Of a stretch of DNA of 64,000 nt, positions 13,165-39,300 are shown piece after piece (position 1 is the first letter of the stretch; each line of letters begins with the position of its first letter). The notes beneath the pieces are model-generated. The model worked only from the letters and a program-made list of their open reading frames with translations, ran no database searches and was not told the origin of the DNA. The DNA lies in NCBI RefSeq assembly GCF_030253575.1, contig NC_080569.1:7296001-7360000 (forward strand), given 5' to 3'. This stretch comes from Rhododendron vialii (taxonomy: Eukaryota; Streptophyta; Magnoliopsida; Ericales; Ericaceae). Made by a program: the position numbers and the translations under genes.

Positions 13165-14005
13165 TCGTATATCTATTATCAGATGGTACTCAAAAGTCAA
13201 AAAAGGAGAAAAAAGAAATCAATGATCAATGTACGCTTTTTTCATTACTGAGATCATAGTTTGTTTGTTCTTGTACTGCTGGGCATTTTGTATTTGTTGT
13301 TACTTTTTTGTTGGATTTTTCCAATAAAAAATTATTCGGCTCTCGCGGAAATTAATGACCGGAATGATTAATTCTCTTTGTAGTGGTCAAGGCCTGATCA
13401 GACCGAGAGGTTTGCTCTTCCTGACGTCTCGAAACTTCTTAATTAATTAGGTGTTGCTATCAATTACAGTAGTTCTTTTGAGGATATTCATAGGGAGCAT
13501 TTGTTTTGACTTCAAGTGGAATCCTGCTATTGGACGGTAAATTAATTTATGGTCTAGCTTCCAGAAGCAGTCGAAGTACGCATAAGTTTGTCCAGATACG
13601 TGATTATCGGGAAAAAAAAGTTTTTGCAAAAGAAGCACGCTGGGACGCTGCCTAAAATCATGTGTTGCCTAAGATCATCGTACGAGCTGCATTACAAAAG
13701 AAAAATTAATACTCCATTACCAAACAGAAATTTATGAAGAACAGCAGGGCCTAACTACGTCAAGTAGGCTTGAATGCGCACAAGTAAAAGATTTGGGCTA
13801 AGATCAGCCCGGCCCGGTTAATCTCATTTTGTCTCCAAAATTACTTTCAGGTCTCCAAAAATAGAGACCACGCCTCTTTTTTTAGATCAAATTAACGATA
13901 GGTCCCTCATCAAAATTCTTCCATAAAGTATAAAAATTGAAAAAAAAGATGGGATAAATTACAAAATCTTTCATCAATATATCACATTTATTCTCCATTT
14001 TGGAG
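13165..14005. other. Intergenic: ATL 3' flank
   Basis: The first 200 bases should hold the 3' UTR (AATAAAAAAT at about 13322 is a plausible poly(A) signal). The rest is AT-rich DNA in which I see no gene or clear repeat. Confidence 0.5.
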
Positions 14006-15840
14006 TTTTTTTTTTGGTAATAGAAGATGCATTAAACATAAATTAAGAGTTTACAAACCAGGGGTATACAACCCCAATCAAATTCGCATAAAATAAACTA
14101 GCAATACAATTAGGGCGTGTTTGATAGCCGGATTGGGGCTTGGGATAAGACTCCAAAAGTGAAGTGCAATTCAAAAAGTGTGTTTGGTTGGAATCCCATG
14201 GATTACAAATCTCATGGAAATACCAATCCTCCCATCTGATGAGATTAGTCAATCCGGGGGGGTGTTATTACTAATGCCATCCCCATGGGATTGAGCAAAA
14301 CCAGTTTAAAAACTTACCTCAATCTTAATCTCAATTCTAATCCTAGCCAAAACAAACATGTTATTTATAATTTCACCTCATTCTCAATTCCAATCCTAAT
14401 CCTATGCAAAACAAACATGAATAAATGATTCATCCCCTCATTAATAATCCCACCTTATTCTCAATTCCAATCATAATCCCACATCATTACGAATCCCCCC
14501 AAAACGAAATATGCAATCAAACACGTCCTTAGGCATAAGAGGGTAGATATGAAAATCTGCCACCGAAATATGTGCGTCATTTGCCAATTCATCCGTACAA
14601 TGATTTGCTTCCCAATAGAAGTGTTTGATATGATGGACACCGCTTCAAATTCTTCTAGGAGCTAGGGACCTATAATCAAGTAAAATGTTTACCAAGTTGG
14701 TGGTTTGTGGTGTGATGATCACCAATCAACTGTACCATACCCAAAGCATCAACTTCGATTTCCAACTTGTTCACACTTTCTGCCTTTGCCAAAACCGGGG
14801 CCATCCCGTAAAGCCAAAATTTCAGCCATAAGGCTGGAGTTCACCTGCAAATTTTTATGGAAACCACCAACCCATCTACCAAGTGATCACGGAGAATACC
14901 TCCCGTACCTGCCGTGCCCAGTGCCGCATTAAAAGCTACGGTCCGTCTGTGTTGAGCTTGAAAAAATTTTCACCAATGCCATTTCTCTGCCCCTTAAGTT
15001 TATACTGGACCAAGAAATGCCATTCCAAGGCCTTGTTTATGATGGTCTTAGCAATAGAAGCGGGGTCCGGCCAATTCGAGTTAGAGTTAAATTCGAAGAT
15101 GCGTTTATTTCTATCGACCCAAATATGCCAAATAGCAAAGAGGAAAACGACTTTCCAAGGGGTGCCCGAACAGTAGGTACCCGAAATCCTTGCATTGGTG
15201 ATGATCCAGTCAAAGGAGTTGTTCTGAGAGTTATGCAAGGGAAACTGAATTGCCGGCCGTCCAAATAGACACAGCTCGACTACAGTCGCAAAGAACGTGA
15301 CAGGCATTCTCACACACAGAAGGGCACCAACTACAGTCCGGGGAGGAGGTGATACGACGAGTAAAAAGATTGTTACCCGTAAGAAGACGATCCTGGACAG
15401 CAAGCCAGACGAAGTGCTGGATACGATAGGTACACGGAAGGCGCCAAATCCATTTCCAGTGGAGATTGGAGGTGAGGGATTCCGTGGGAATAAGGAGGGA
15501 GTGGGCAGTGGTGGAACTCAACTCACCATTCGGAGTCATGAGATGCCAAATGATGCGATCAGGTTGGTTGTTGAACCACTGGAATGTGGTTTTGTAGATT
15601 GAATTAAGAATGGATGGACTCCGGGAAAATCAAAAGAAGTAATGCCATGGTTCCAACTAAGATTTGTCCAACAGTCAACGAACTAAAAGATCAGTTTCAT
15701 GGTGGTGAAAGGGGCCCTCTATTTTTAATCGAAGGGTCCCATCCCCCAACCAGTTGTCCCACCAAAGGGAGGTACACAGACCCTTGCCCAATCGAACACG
15801 TGTACCTTTATCCAAGAGTTTCTTTAATTCGCGCTTGAAT
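14006..15840 (-). mobile_element. L1-type LINE remnant: zf-RVT and RNase H, 3' half
   Basis: Read on the minus strand, fragments follow the order of a plant LINE 3' half: a LWWDNWLGDG-like segment (about 15.75 kb), the zinc-binding RT-associated domain with WKWIWRLP and CSWCPSVCENACHVL-type cysteines/histidine (15.25-15.54 kb), an RNase H domain starting at FKLNTDGP (about 14.94 kb) and continuing in shifted frames through LMAEILAL, and a terminal GVVYPWFVNS with stop near 14043. A poly(T) run at 14006-14015 is the poly(A) tail on the minus strand. Several frameshifts and stops break the frame, and the 5' RT and endonuclease portions are missing. A separate MITE is inserted in its 3' part. 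Confidence 0.8.
14113..14528. mobile_element. PIF/Harbinger-like MITE inside the LINE
   Basis: The ends are inverted repeats (GGGCGTGTTTGATAGC on the left, GGACGTGTTTGATTGC read inward from the right) and a TTA target duplication flanks both sides (14110-14112 and 14529-14531). It splits the end of the LINE RNase H region from the LINE C-terminal tail, so it inserted after the LINE. The interior is made of repeated CTCAATTCCAATC-like words and has no coding capacity. Confidence 0.8.
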
Positions 15841-16546
15841 ATGGGTGGGAGATGCTCTAATTTTGTTAGATTTCTTAGGGGCTTTCCGATCTAAAATCAA
15901 ATATTGTTAATAGGTGGAGTAATCTTTAGATTATATGAGCCAACATTAGATGGCTTTGGTGAGTGATGCGAGATAATGTCTAATACTTCCGCTCACGTGC
16001 TGTCCGGATGCACGTGGAGATATGAATGGATGAGACGGGGCAATTTGACTCAGACAGAAACTCGACCACGTGAGATGAGATCAAAGACTTAGCTTTGATA
16101 ACATATTAGATTGCTTTGAGAGTTTCAACCAAAAATCAGTTGACAATAGGTAAAGTAACGTCTATGATATATACGAACCAAGCTAGCATGGGTAATCTAT
16201 GTGAGTAACGTGGGATAAAATCTAACAAAGTAATTATGTTGAAACGAGTTTTCAATGGAGTTTTTCACACTAATTAACTTTCCCGCCATGCTATGACCAT
16301 AATTTTTGTACCGCTAAATTAGGTTATATATATGTAAGCTTTAAAATAGAAAAATCACACTACTCTCACTTAAAGAAACAATATTTAAAGCAATTACTTT
16401 TTAAAAAAATTGAACCAGGCTCCATGTGTGTCTTCAAACTCTGCTACTGATTGTGTTCCGCCATTTGTATAAATCGTAAATGCTACAGTAGCATATTTAT
16501 AAAGCAAAAAAGACAGGAAACACTATTGGTGATCTTGGGGCACAGG

Positions 16547-16982
16547 CATGGCCGGCTCTGGGCTAAGGTCCATGAGACTCGCAAGTCTTAAGCTCTCAAA
16601 AATGTCCAAAAATTAGGGTCTCCATTTGTTTTTAGTATCTAGTGTGTGTGTGTGTGTTGCTATAGAGCCCGTTTGTTAACCCACGAATATGTGCCCTTTT
16701 ACATAAGATCCAATGGCCCAGTAAAAACGAAATGGAGGAAAAAACAAAAAGCGAGAATAAAATTGGATCATGAGACGTCGGGATTGTTGATCTCTAGGAA
16801 AATTATTCAGTGTGATGAATGTATCATTAACATGGATGCATTTTTTCTCTTTAAACGATAATTTCCATTGCAAACAAACTCAATATACTAACGAAGAAGG
16901 AATTACACGTTAAGTGATACGATATTAAGGGACTCATTTTCGAAGATTGTCTTAGGCCTCCGAAATCTCAAAGCCGACCCTG
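16547..16982. mobile_element. hAT-type MITE
   Basis: The left end CATGGCCGGCTCTGGG and the right end, read inward as CAGGGTCGGCTTTGAG, are the familiar CAGGGCCGGCTCTG-type hAT terminal repeat. The 8-bp flanks GGCACAGG and GGCACCGG differ at one position and fit a hAT target duplication. The 436-bp interior carries no domain; its short open frames are incidental. Confidence 0.75.
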
Positions 16983-18036
16983 GGCACCGGCACGCGGTGC
17001 TCCAATACTCTTCTTCACCACACATTTCTGTTTGTCTCAATACTAAAGTTATGGACCGGCCCCAATTATCTGCAAAGTGCATAATTATTCTATATCCCAA
17101 AGGCATTGCCAAATGGTGCTCCAATTATCTCTTTACCACATAGTATTTGTGTGAGCTCCACACACTTCATGGTGGTGGATCACACAAATGTGTGGTGAAA
17201 AAAACAGCCGAACACCACGTGACAATACTCCTGCGGCTTGAATAATTTTTCCTCTCTCCATGTTCTCTGGTTGTCAGCTGGAATTGGGTTGTGATGCGTG
17301 TTCCCCATTTCTTCCCCCTCTCAAGCTTTGTTGTTTCTTTTTCAAATTGAAAACGTTAGGTTTTTGTTTTGCTATCAACAAAATCTCTCTCTTGGTGTGT
17401 GATTTTCAATTTATTTCTTTCAAGTTTATTGAAAATGCTAGGTTTCTGTTTTGCTACCAGCAAACTCTCACTGGATTTGTTCATCTCTCTCTCTCTCTCT
17501 CTCTTCCTTTCCGGCCCCTCCTGGCTCCCTCTCTCTGTCGTACTAGAATTTCTTTCATTCGACATGAATTTAAAATGAATATTATCAAACGTAGAGGGGT
17601 ACAATAGAGAGTTTGTGGAAAAGTACCTGCACTTTGTGACTAGCTAAACTAGAATATACTCCCTCCCAAGACAGAATCAGAATTTTGTAAACGCGGGCCG
17701 AATTATGAACAAGATTTTGAAATTTTAAGGTTTGAAAATCTAATAGTTTGTTTGGTTTAAATTTTGAGGGAGGTTTTTTGGGTAGTAAGTGAAGGGAGAG
17801 AAAAAAAAAACTTATGAAAAACCGTGTGTAGAGAGAGAAATTGGGGTTTGGGACCCGAAAGCACACATTCTTAAAGCATTTTAAATGTCTAAATAACACC
17901 CAATATCAAATACAATACTTAGGTGTTCTCAACCAAAAAAAAAAAACTACTAATTTAATATTATTTTGAAAAAAAAACTCCAAAACTGTGTTGGGGGCCT
18001 TGGCCCCCCGTAAGCCCACACTTAAATTCGTTTCTG

Positions 18037-18695
18037 CTCCCTTCGTCTCAATTTAATAGTTTTTTTTGAAAGTTTGTGCCACTTTTCAATTGATTATATC
18101 TCATAATTTATAATATTTTATGTGAGTTTAAAAGCATTGTATTATAGAACTAATCGAGATCTATTGATACAGGCGGATATTTTAATTATTCTAGAAATAT
18201 ATATAGAAAGTTCCGTTTATTATTTTGAATTTAGTATTTTTTGTAGAAATCTTTCCGTTTTAGCGTAAATTGCCTAGAATAAGAGGTTTTCTTATTTAGG
18301 TTATAAATTCTATTTCCTTGTTATTATTTTCTTATTCTCCAAGATTCAAATTTTTAGCTTTCCTTTATTTTATTTCCTTTTTACCAGTATTTTTAGACTA
18401 TCATTATAAATAAGAATGCACTAAGCCTTGGGGCTAAGGGGCTGTTTATGATTGATTAATTAATGAAAATTGAGAGTTTTCTCATTATTGTGTGTTTGTA
18501 GAGAAAGTACCTCTAGTTCATACTTGTTCATGAATCGTGTTGTTTTTGTTGCGTGTTTCTTCTTTATCAACACGCCTAGCTTCCTGCGTCATCTATCAAA
18601 CAATATCCATATTGAATATAAAATTCATTACCGATTTAATAGTTTTTTATCCGGTTAGAATAGAACGATGGACTATTAAATAGGGACGAAGGGAG
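18037..18695. mobile_element. Stowaway-like element, enlarged
   Basis: The ends CTCCCTTCGTCTCAATTTAA and, read inward from the right, CTCCCTTCGTCCCTATTTAA are clear mariner/Stowaway-type inverted repeats. TA follows the right end but the left flank reads TG, so the duplication is degraded. At 659 bp it is long for a Stowaway MITE; the centre may contain a further insertion that I could not delimit. Confidence 0.6.
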
Positions 18696-19039
18696 TAACA
18701 AATTTGGCTAGGTATTTTGCCTAGTGATTGGTGTTAAGGTATCAATTGAGAAGTTTGGCCTAACTTTGTGTTAAATTTTTCGTATATTTATTCATTTTGA
18801 TGATATGAATCATAAAAGTATAAATCAAATTAAACATTTAAAAATTTCAAGAAATCGTTCTATTTTGAATTTTTTTTTCTTTTAATTAGTAATTTTTTAA
18901 TATTATCACTCCTAATTTTTATGTTTTCGATTTCTCGCGACAGGATGGATATAAAATTTTAAAAACATAAGCGCATAACTAATAAAAAAAAATAACAAGA
19001 AGGATAAAAATTAAGTTAAGACCATGGACGATGATCTCT

Positions 19040-19903
19040 CTACTCTCTCTCTAGATTGTCTGATTCAGTTACAACAACATTGGATAACGAACGACTTTTC
19101 CTTCCAGATACACTCCACCTCAACATTCTCTTCAACGACCCGCCCAGCCCCGCCGCCGCTTGCGACGCCGACGAACGAACCAACGACGCATCGCCACCGC
19201 TGCCGCCGCCCATCCCTCCCACTACCCTCGCATCACCGGAACTCGGAACCTCAACCACAATTTCCGATACACCCACCGAATCCCCACTCGCATCAGCAAC
19301 GTTTGACACTTCCGAACTAACTTCGCTTCCCTGGGTCGACCCACTCGCCAAAGCCCGACACGTCGGACAACTCGAGTGGGACCCCAACCACATGTCGATG
19401 CAGTCCACGTGGAACCCGTGCCCGCACTTTCCCAGTTTCCTCCCGATCTCTCCCCCTTCAAACGCGGTTAAGCAAATAACGCATTCCAATTCTTCCGGGT
19501 TCTCCTCCTCCCGGTACACGAACAGGGGTATCTTAGCAATTGCCGAAGAATCCAAGCCCTTGGTTGGGTAACTCTCGGGGTGACGACGGAAACGGGTGTG
19601 AGCCAAGAGGAGAGATGCGGAGAATACTTGTGTTGTGATGATCCTGGGTGGAGATTGGTTTTGTTGGGTTAGGAATAGTTTGGCGTAAACGTGGAGTAAG
19701 GCGACGAAGACGATGACGAGGAGTAAGGCTACTAAGGCGGAGGAGATGAGGTCTCCTCCTCCTCCGCCGCCGTATGATGATGTGCTCCTCTGTGCCGGAT
19801 TTCTCAAGGCCTGTATGGTTGGAGTTGGACTGAGCATTTTCACTCGACGGAGGAGTGTGAGGAAATGACGGGAAAATATGTAAAATGGATTCTGGGATCT
19901 CAT
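19040..19903 (-). CDS. ATL-type RING-H2 E3 ubiquitin ligase (287 aa)
   Basis: Intronless and complete. A transmembrane helix lies at about residues 52-76 after a glycine run (45-50), the GLD signature is at 116-118 (GLDSSAIAKIPLFVY), and the RING-H2 ligands are C141, C144, C160, H162, H165, C168, C179 and C182, with the usual W172 in DMWL. The C-terminal 100 residues are low-complexity (Ser/Gly/Val) and end in a basic LKRMLRWSVSGRKSRSLS patch often seen in longer ATL proteins. Translation could instead start at M23 (19837), which gives a more usual short N-terminus; both ATGs have A at -3. Just upstream, a three-codon upstream frame (ATG at 19911) ends in a TGA that overlaps the first main ATG. 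Known family role: membrane-bound E3 ligase; the substrate is unknown. Confidence 0.9.
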   Translation of the reverse strand: MRSQNPFYIFSRHFLTLLRRVKMLSPTPTIQALRNPAQRSTSSYGGGGGGDLISSALVALLLVIVFVALLHVYAKLFLTQQNQSPPRIITTQVFSASLLLAHTRFRRHPESYPTKGLDSSAIAKIPLFVYREEENPEELECVICLTAFEGGEIGRKLGKCGHGFHVDCIDMWLGSHSSCPTCRALASGSTQGSEVSSEVSNVADASGDSVGVSEIVVEVPSSGDARVVGGMGGGSGGDASLVRSSASQAAAGLGGSLKRMLRWSVSGRKSRSLSNVVVTESDNLERE

Positions 19904-20147
19904 GTTTTCATGGGAGTGGGAATGTAAAAGTCGTTGATGATTGCGAGCATTTGTGCCCTGGTTTCTCCTACACTGCGTCTGCTTGTTCTCTCTCTCTCTC
20001 TCTCTCTGCGTTCTAAGCTGGGGGGGTTTTTAAGGTCAAGAGAATCCCAGGATTTAATGAAGATCTCGTGAAGGCGACGGCAGCACTGGATTAATGTGCA
20101 TGTATGTAATGTTGCCGGAATGGGTTAACACTGATTCAGTGTTGACA

Positions 20148-20287
20148 GGGCGGAGGATAATATATTTATAATTCTTTCAAAAATTTAGATATCAATATAC
20201 GGAGTATATGTTACAGATACAAATGCATTTTCATACATTTTTCGAATATCAATGTACATTTTACCTATTACCTATTATCCTCCGCCC
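20148..20287. mobile_element. Short MITE-like inverted repeat
   Basis: Perfect 14-bp inverted ends GGGCGGAGGATAAT enclose 112 bp of AT-rich DNA. A partial extra copy of the right end (ACTATCCTCCACCCTTAC) follows at once, suggesting a small duplication. No clear target duplication. Confidence 0.5.
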
Positions 20288-21153
20288 TTACTATCCTCCA
20301 CCCTTACTTTGGATTTGGTTTCTTAAAACTCAGTAGTCGTGGCCATCAGAAAAGCATTTTAAGTGGTAGTAATATAGAAATATATATTCTCAATCACAAT
20401 TATTAATAAATCTGAACAAGTGATTGTCAAATAGGCTATCAAGATGCAGTTACTTCTTGCCGTCAAATATGGGTCTGAGATGCTGCTGACTTGTTCGGTT
20501 TGAATTTTGAAAGAAATTTTAAAACATAATGAGTGAAGAAAGATAGATAAAAAAAATTTATTGAAAACCGTGAGGTGGAGTTTTAAGTACCCAAACGAAC
20601 AAGAACACGACTACTCCTATTTCTCGCCTCCGAATTTGGACGGCAGAAGGCTGGAGAAGATCCCAGTACCCATTAAAATATTATTATATCATAATAACAT
20701 GTACACAGAAATAGGTACACAAAAATATTATTATTGATTGTTCGTCTCGACTAGAGAAACTAAAAGTATAAAAATATGACAAAAAATTTAAAGAATCATG
20801 AAAGACAATAAATGACAATAAATTTGGATTATTTTTCTAAACTTTATAACAATTTTTGTCATAATTTTTTACCTTTTAAATTTTTCTCACCTAGACGATT
20901 CAATAATTCATAAAAACTGTAACAAATGTTCAAATCAGACAAAAATCTTATCCAAACTAGTCAAATAATAAAGGTAAGCCAAACCTAGCCACCATATAAT
21001 TTATTTTGTAACTCTCCTATGTGTCTAATCTAGCTTACATGCACCTCAATTAGTCTTTGAAGAACCAATGACAACGTCCACTGCCACTAGCAAAGAGCCC
21101 ATTTAAATACTATAGGACAAACCTCGAATAGGCTGGTCTAATCAAAGTTATTA

Positions 21154-21424
21154 CTCCCTCCGTCCCTTTTTTAATGTCCTGCTTCGTAATTCCAACTTAT
21201 TAAAAAGACATCATCAGTATACCTTTCATATCAATTTTTTCCTCCACTTTCCCTACTTACCCATCATCATTACACTTTTACTTACTTACTTTTTAAAAAG
21301 AAATCTACTTTTAGAGATAAAATAGATAATACACCAACTTTTACCTACTAACTTTACAAAATAGACACTTATTAAAGGACAGCCCAAAATGAAATACTGA
21401 ACTCTAAAAAAGGGACAGAGGGAG
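21154..21424. mobile_element. Stowaway MITE (Tc1/mariner type)
   Basis: Classic plant Stowaway ends, CTCCCTCCGTCCCTTTTTTA on the left and CTCCCTCTGTCCCTTTTTTA read inward from the right, flanked by TA on both sides (21152-21153 and 21425-21426). It is 271 bp, non-coding, and related to the copy at 599-883. Confidence 0.85.
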
Positions 21425-23922
21425 TAGCATGTATAAGGTTTTGAACCTTAGATCCAAGTTACGAGCGGATTAAGATTTTGTGGGGCTGAGTCTGTCGGGC
21501 GGGTCTTCTTGGGCCTGTTTATTTTGGCCTATGTTGTATATTTGGATATCGGGTGTGCTAGATTGTATTATTTTTGAGCTCCCAGGTTAGACCTTAGGGG
21601 TTGGGTTTCGACCCATGTACGGTACTATCTAACTTTTTGTTAGATTTTCCTTTCCTTTCTCCCTGTTTTTTAATAAAATTTTGCCTATCAAAAAAAAAAA
21701 AGTTGGAACAAACCCCATAAATATCGAGCCTTAACTATCAGGCCAATCCTTAGGGGTTATACTATATACCCTTCAAATGGATTTAGCATCTCCAAATTTG
21801 ACATTTAAGGCTGGAGATGCTCTGAAGTGACTTTTTGTGGGGAAGGACCTTGAGATTACCAATTGACATGAATTCATTTAGTTTTTTGTTAGAATTTTAA
21901 GAAAAGCATGTAACACTGAAACATATTCTATAACTTCTTGTCAAATTTGAAGTTCAGCTATTCTTTGACATTCTTATATTTTAATCAAATGAAATATAAC
22001 TGAAACCTCTACTTTAATTAGATAAATATGAAAAGATACAAAGATACCACAAAATCTACGTGTAAATCATATCAATCTGTAATATATAGCAATGTTGAAT
22101 GACTTTCCTTGAGAATAAGAGCACCACGTGGCAAGAATTTGTTTAATTGCTAGTAGAATATGAAGTAAAACATGTTATACTAAAGATATTCCTTAACTCT
22201 TTTTTAAAATTTTAAATTCATATCTAGCTCCTCTTCAAAAAAATTATATTTTTAGTGACATACAAATTGTCTCTTTTCTTAACTATGTGGATATATTATA
22301 AAGATACAAGGATTCAAATGCAATACATATCTAAATCATGTCAAACCGATGTCTATATTCCTTTGTGTTATTTAGGTTTAGTTATGCTCTAAAACGATGT
22401 TGTTACATCATCCACTACAGCCCCTCCGATTCCAGTTTGATGGTTTTCTTTATCTTCAGGGGTGCCACATGGATGGAAGAGAGAGTCTGCAAGTGTCTAT
22501 TGACTTCATAAACGAAGAGCGATCCAAGGAACATTAACTCCGTACACAATTAGATCTGAAATCGTTCAATTTATGTAGATTTACATACATGAAGGGTTAT
22601 GTGTTCTTAGACTTTTTGATAACGGAACTACCACTCCTGAAATCCTCACCGCCCACTACAAGTCCACGGGAGTTTTAAGGTGTATGAATGGTTACATTAA
22701 TACCTTCCTGTGGGACTAATTAGACTATATTTTTTTATCAAAATAAGTGAAACTTCTATTGAATATGTGAGTAACTAAATATTCAAACAAACAAAATCAA
22801 AAAATCCAGACCAGTATATTTTGCAACCTAAGATATTCAATCATTAAAACTCTATAATATTTATGCCATCGCACTTGTACCAAAACTCTCAAGCCGCCCC
22901 ACCTGGATTGTTGAATAATTACTTAAAAGACTTTTTATTTGTAAATCAAAGTGTTTGGGCCACTTGCCCAGACCTCGACTAATCTATAGGAGAATAATCA
23001 TGTCATCCACTAGCGGGAGATCTATCAAAGCCGGAGATGTGTTGGATAAATAATCTCAAGAAATAGGATTTAATACTTGGAGTGTTTGTTTTATTTCAAG
23101 ACAAGTCTAATGGGGCTTTTGGTTTTTGAGGTTACATCTTTTCTTCCTGCATGTATTGAGTAAAAAAAAGGGATCAATGCTTCAAGTTGAAGCTCGTGAC
23201 TTCCCTGCTCTGCTGGCTCTCTCTGACCTAGTAATTCAAAAGACAAGGGTCACTCACGTTGCCAAACAGAAACAGAGCCTACCTGATTTGATTTCAGGTT
23301 ACGCTCTTTGATTGTCGCACATAACGAAATTTCTGCCCCAAAAAGATTTGACAAGATATGGCCCCACTTATTACTCCTATGAGGAGGTTTGTACTTTGTA
23401 GTGTAAATGCTGATTCAGCACCCAAAAAAAAAAAAAAAAAGAGGATGACATCATGATAAAGCTTACTATTGGCATTTTCTTTTGATACAACATGTGGTAC
23501 AAAAATACAAGAAAGAAGTCCATAATTACTATAAGCAAGGACAGAGCCATAAGAATATATGCATGTGGGATCAACATTCGGAGTGATATTGTGCTAAAAA
23601 TTGAATTCTTGCTACTAAATAATTACCCTTAGAGAAGTGATATTGTGCTAAAAATGACTCAATATTCATAAATTATGCATGCAAATTTTGTATTTTGAAT
23701 TGAAAATTGAGTATTAAAATTCTAATTTCTGAAGGAAGGAAAGAATAACTTTTATACGCCAACGGACATAATTGTATTCTGACAGCAGATTAAAAATTGA
23801 TTGGTAATTATTGTACTTATATGGTAAACATTCTTGCTAATGTTACACCTTGTTAGTGAAAAAAATCAACTCACCCAAGAATTGCCTTAGCCGAGCATGC
23901 AACTTAGGATCTTAAAGCAAGT

Positions 23923-37731
<13,809 letters not shown>

Positions 37732-38046
37732 TCTCTCTCTCTCTATAACCTCTGAAACTGCCTGTATACTTTATCAACAGTTTTGCAAGTTCAATTTAGT
37801 AGTAATCGAGAATACTACTACTAGTAGACGAAGACGAAGCAGTCGTCCATGTGATTTTGTGTGGGTGCAGTTGAGGATGGGGAGAATGGGAAGTGAGAGA
37901 TGGAGATTGAAGGAGGGGAAATGCCCGGTTCGGTTCGGTTCGGTTGGGTTGGTGGGGGCTTTGTTTGTCGATAAGAAAGAAGCGGGGCAACTTGCAAGCC
38001 GCAGCGATGTTTTTTCTGGTGGTGTGCTGTGACGGTGTGTTGGACG
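37732..38046 (-). promoter_or_regulatory. F2KP leader and proximal promoter
   Basis: Directly upstream of the F2KP ATG lies a (GA)n/(CT)n tract (37730-37745), common in plant 5' UTRs. Further up is a run of GGTTC pentamers (37928-37948). A G-box-carrying MITE remnant begins about 315 bp upstream of the ATG. No TATA box could be assigned with confidence. Confidence 0.4.
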
Positions 38047-38230
38047 GTTGTGGGTAACACGTGGTGTCCATCCGGTGCATCCGAGTCGTTCATTGTATTT
38101 TTAAACGGCTCAAATTTGAAAAGAAAAAAAATATATATATATTTCAATCTGAACCTTCTAAAAATATATTGAACGCCTGAATGTGCCAAACAAATACCAC
38201 GTCGTATATACCCCAGGCACCGAAAAATTT
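38047..38230. mobile_element. MITE with G-box-bearing ends, copy 2
   Basis: The left part GTGGGTAACACGTGGTGTCC and the right end, read inward as GATAAATTTTTCGGTGCCTG, match the family at 12005-12233. The outer left end is degraded. The middle reads TTTTAAACGGCTCAAATTTG, as in the other copies. Confidence 0.55.
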
Positions 38231-38740
38231 ATCTTGTTTGACAATGCGTGGGGTGGGGGCTATATAGCTTTTGGATGATGCGGGCACACCCTTTTGGATG
38301 ATGCGGGGGTGGGACCAGACGACATGGCATGGGCTTCGGGCGGTTACCTTTTCATTTTTTTAACAGTCAAAGTGTTTAGATTAGTTTACGCATTTGTTAA
38401 CTATTTTTACGTTGTGACTAAGGAATTCACAAGAAAGTACTACTTTCTTGCAGCTTGACCTTTGAATCGAATCCTAATAAATTGTGCGAGGAGTAAGGCT
38501 GTAAACGAATTGAGCAGCTCGCGAGCCAAGCTCGGCTCGTTTGGCAAATGAGCTGAGCACAAGCTTCAGTTTTCGACTCGTTCGACAAAAGCTCGACTCG
38601 TTAAGGGAAGTTCTTCTCGATTAAAGAGACTTATTTAGTAAATGATTAGGCTCGGTTTGTTAAGACTCTAGCAGAGTTCAAATTCAAATTTTTGGCTCGA
38701 GTAAAGCCTTAGTAGGAGCAAATCAGCAAACCCACAAATC

Positions 38741-38983
38741 GGAGAAATCTTTTAGTGGCCAGCGGGTACCACGTGGAGCCAACTCGAGACATCCGGACCG
38801 TCTATTTCGGTTTTAGACGACTCGGATTGGAGAAAAAAAAATAAAGAAAAGAGTGGTGGGGTGAGAGGAGAGAGAGTGTTTCAATTTAGGCTATCCAACA
38901 CATTTTTAAACGTCTCAAATGTAGGTGCTCGGCACCCGTCAGCCTAGTGACGTTATACCCACCAAGCACCCAAAAATTTCTCC
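38741..38983. mobile_element. MITE with G-box-bearing ends, copy 3
   Basis: Ends GGAGAAATCTTTTAGTGGCC and, read inward from the right, GGAGAAATTTTTGGGTGCTT, each followed by GGGTA(C/T)(C/A)ACGT. The middle shares GAGTGGTGGGGTGAGAG and TTTCAATTTAGGC with copy 1. No certain target duplication. Confidence 0.6.
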
Positions 38984-39300
38984 ACCAACCGATTGAAAAG
39001 TCTTGCGGCTCGGCGCAGTTTCTACGTGTCCGATTTACAGAGGGCAATGTGTTCTACGTGTCCGAAATTTGAAGGGCCAGGTATATAAGACTATGATAAA
39101 GTGAAAGCAGCTATTGGAGTTGGTAAGTTTGTTGAAGATGCATGGAATTGTCAATTGTTATTCAAATGGTGAATTCGAATAAATTTCGAAGTTAGTTCTC
39201 CCTTCTCATTTGTTGGTTCCTTTTAGATTCCAAACTTATGCAACATAATTTTTGGATTTTGCCCTTATTCTTTTTTTTTTTTTTTTTACGTTTATTTGTT

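Larger units (their letters stand above)
15841..19039. other. Intergenic with MITEs
   Basis: No gene recognised. The stretch at 15.85-16.22 kb contains similar half-repeats (TCTAACAAAGTAA, AATCTTTAGATTATATGAGCC and GGTAATCTATGTGAGTAACG) typical of decayed transposon ends. A hAT MITE (16.55-16.98 kb) and a Stowaway-like element (18.04-18.70 kb) are listed separately. CT-rich tracts occur at about 17485-17503. Confidence 0.5.
19904..23922. other. Intergenic between ATL and F2KP
   Basis: Contains the ATL promoter and leader (with a CT run near 19988-20006), a short MITE-like element (20.15 kb), a Stowaway MITE (21.15 kb) and otherwise AT-rich sequence. The last 100-200 bases before 23923 should hold the F2KP 3' UTR. 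No gene was recognised; the 61-codon frame at 23126-23311 has no family resemblance. Confidence 0.5.

Noticed and set aside
14904-15602. Plus-strand frames of about 75-101 codons at 14.9-15.6 kb
   Set aside because: Antisense of the decayed LINE, whose minus strand shows zf-RVT and RNase H motifs.
19056-19571. 171-codon plus-strand frame opposite the second ATL gene
   Set aside because: Antisense shadow of the RING-H2 gene; low-complexity Ser/Thr/Pro product without domain.
37796-38189. Two overlapping minus-strand frames upstream of F2KP
   Set aside because: They lie in leader/promoter and MITE DNA, have low complexity and no homology to the F2KP N-terminus.
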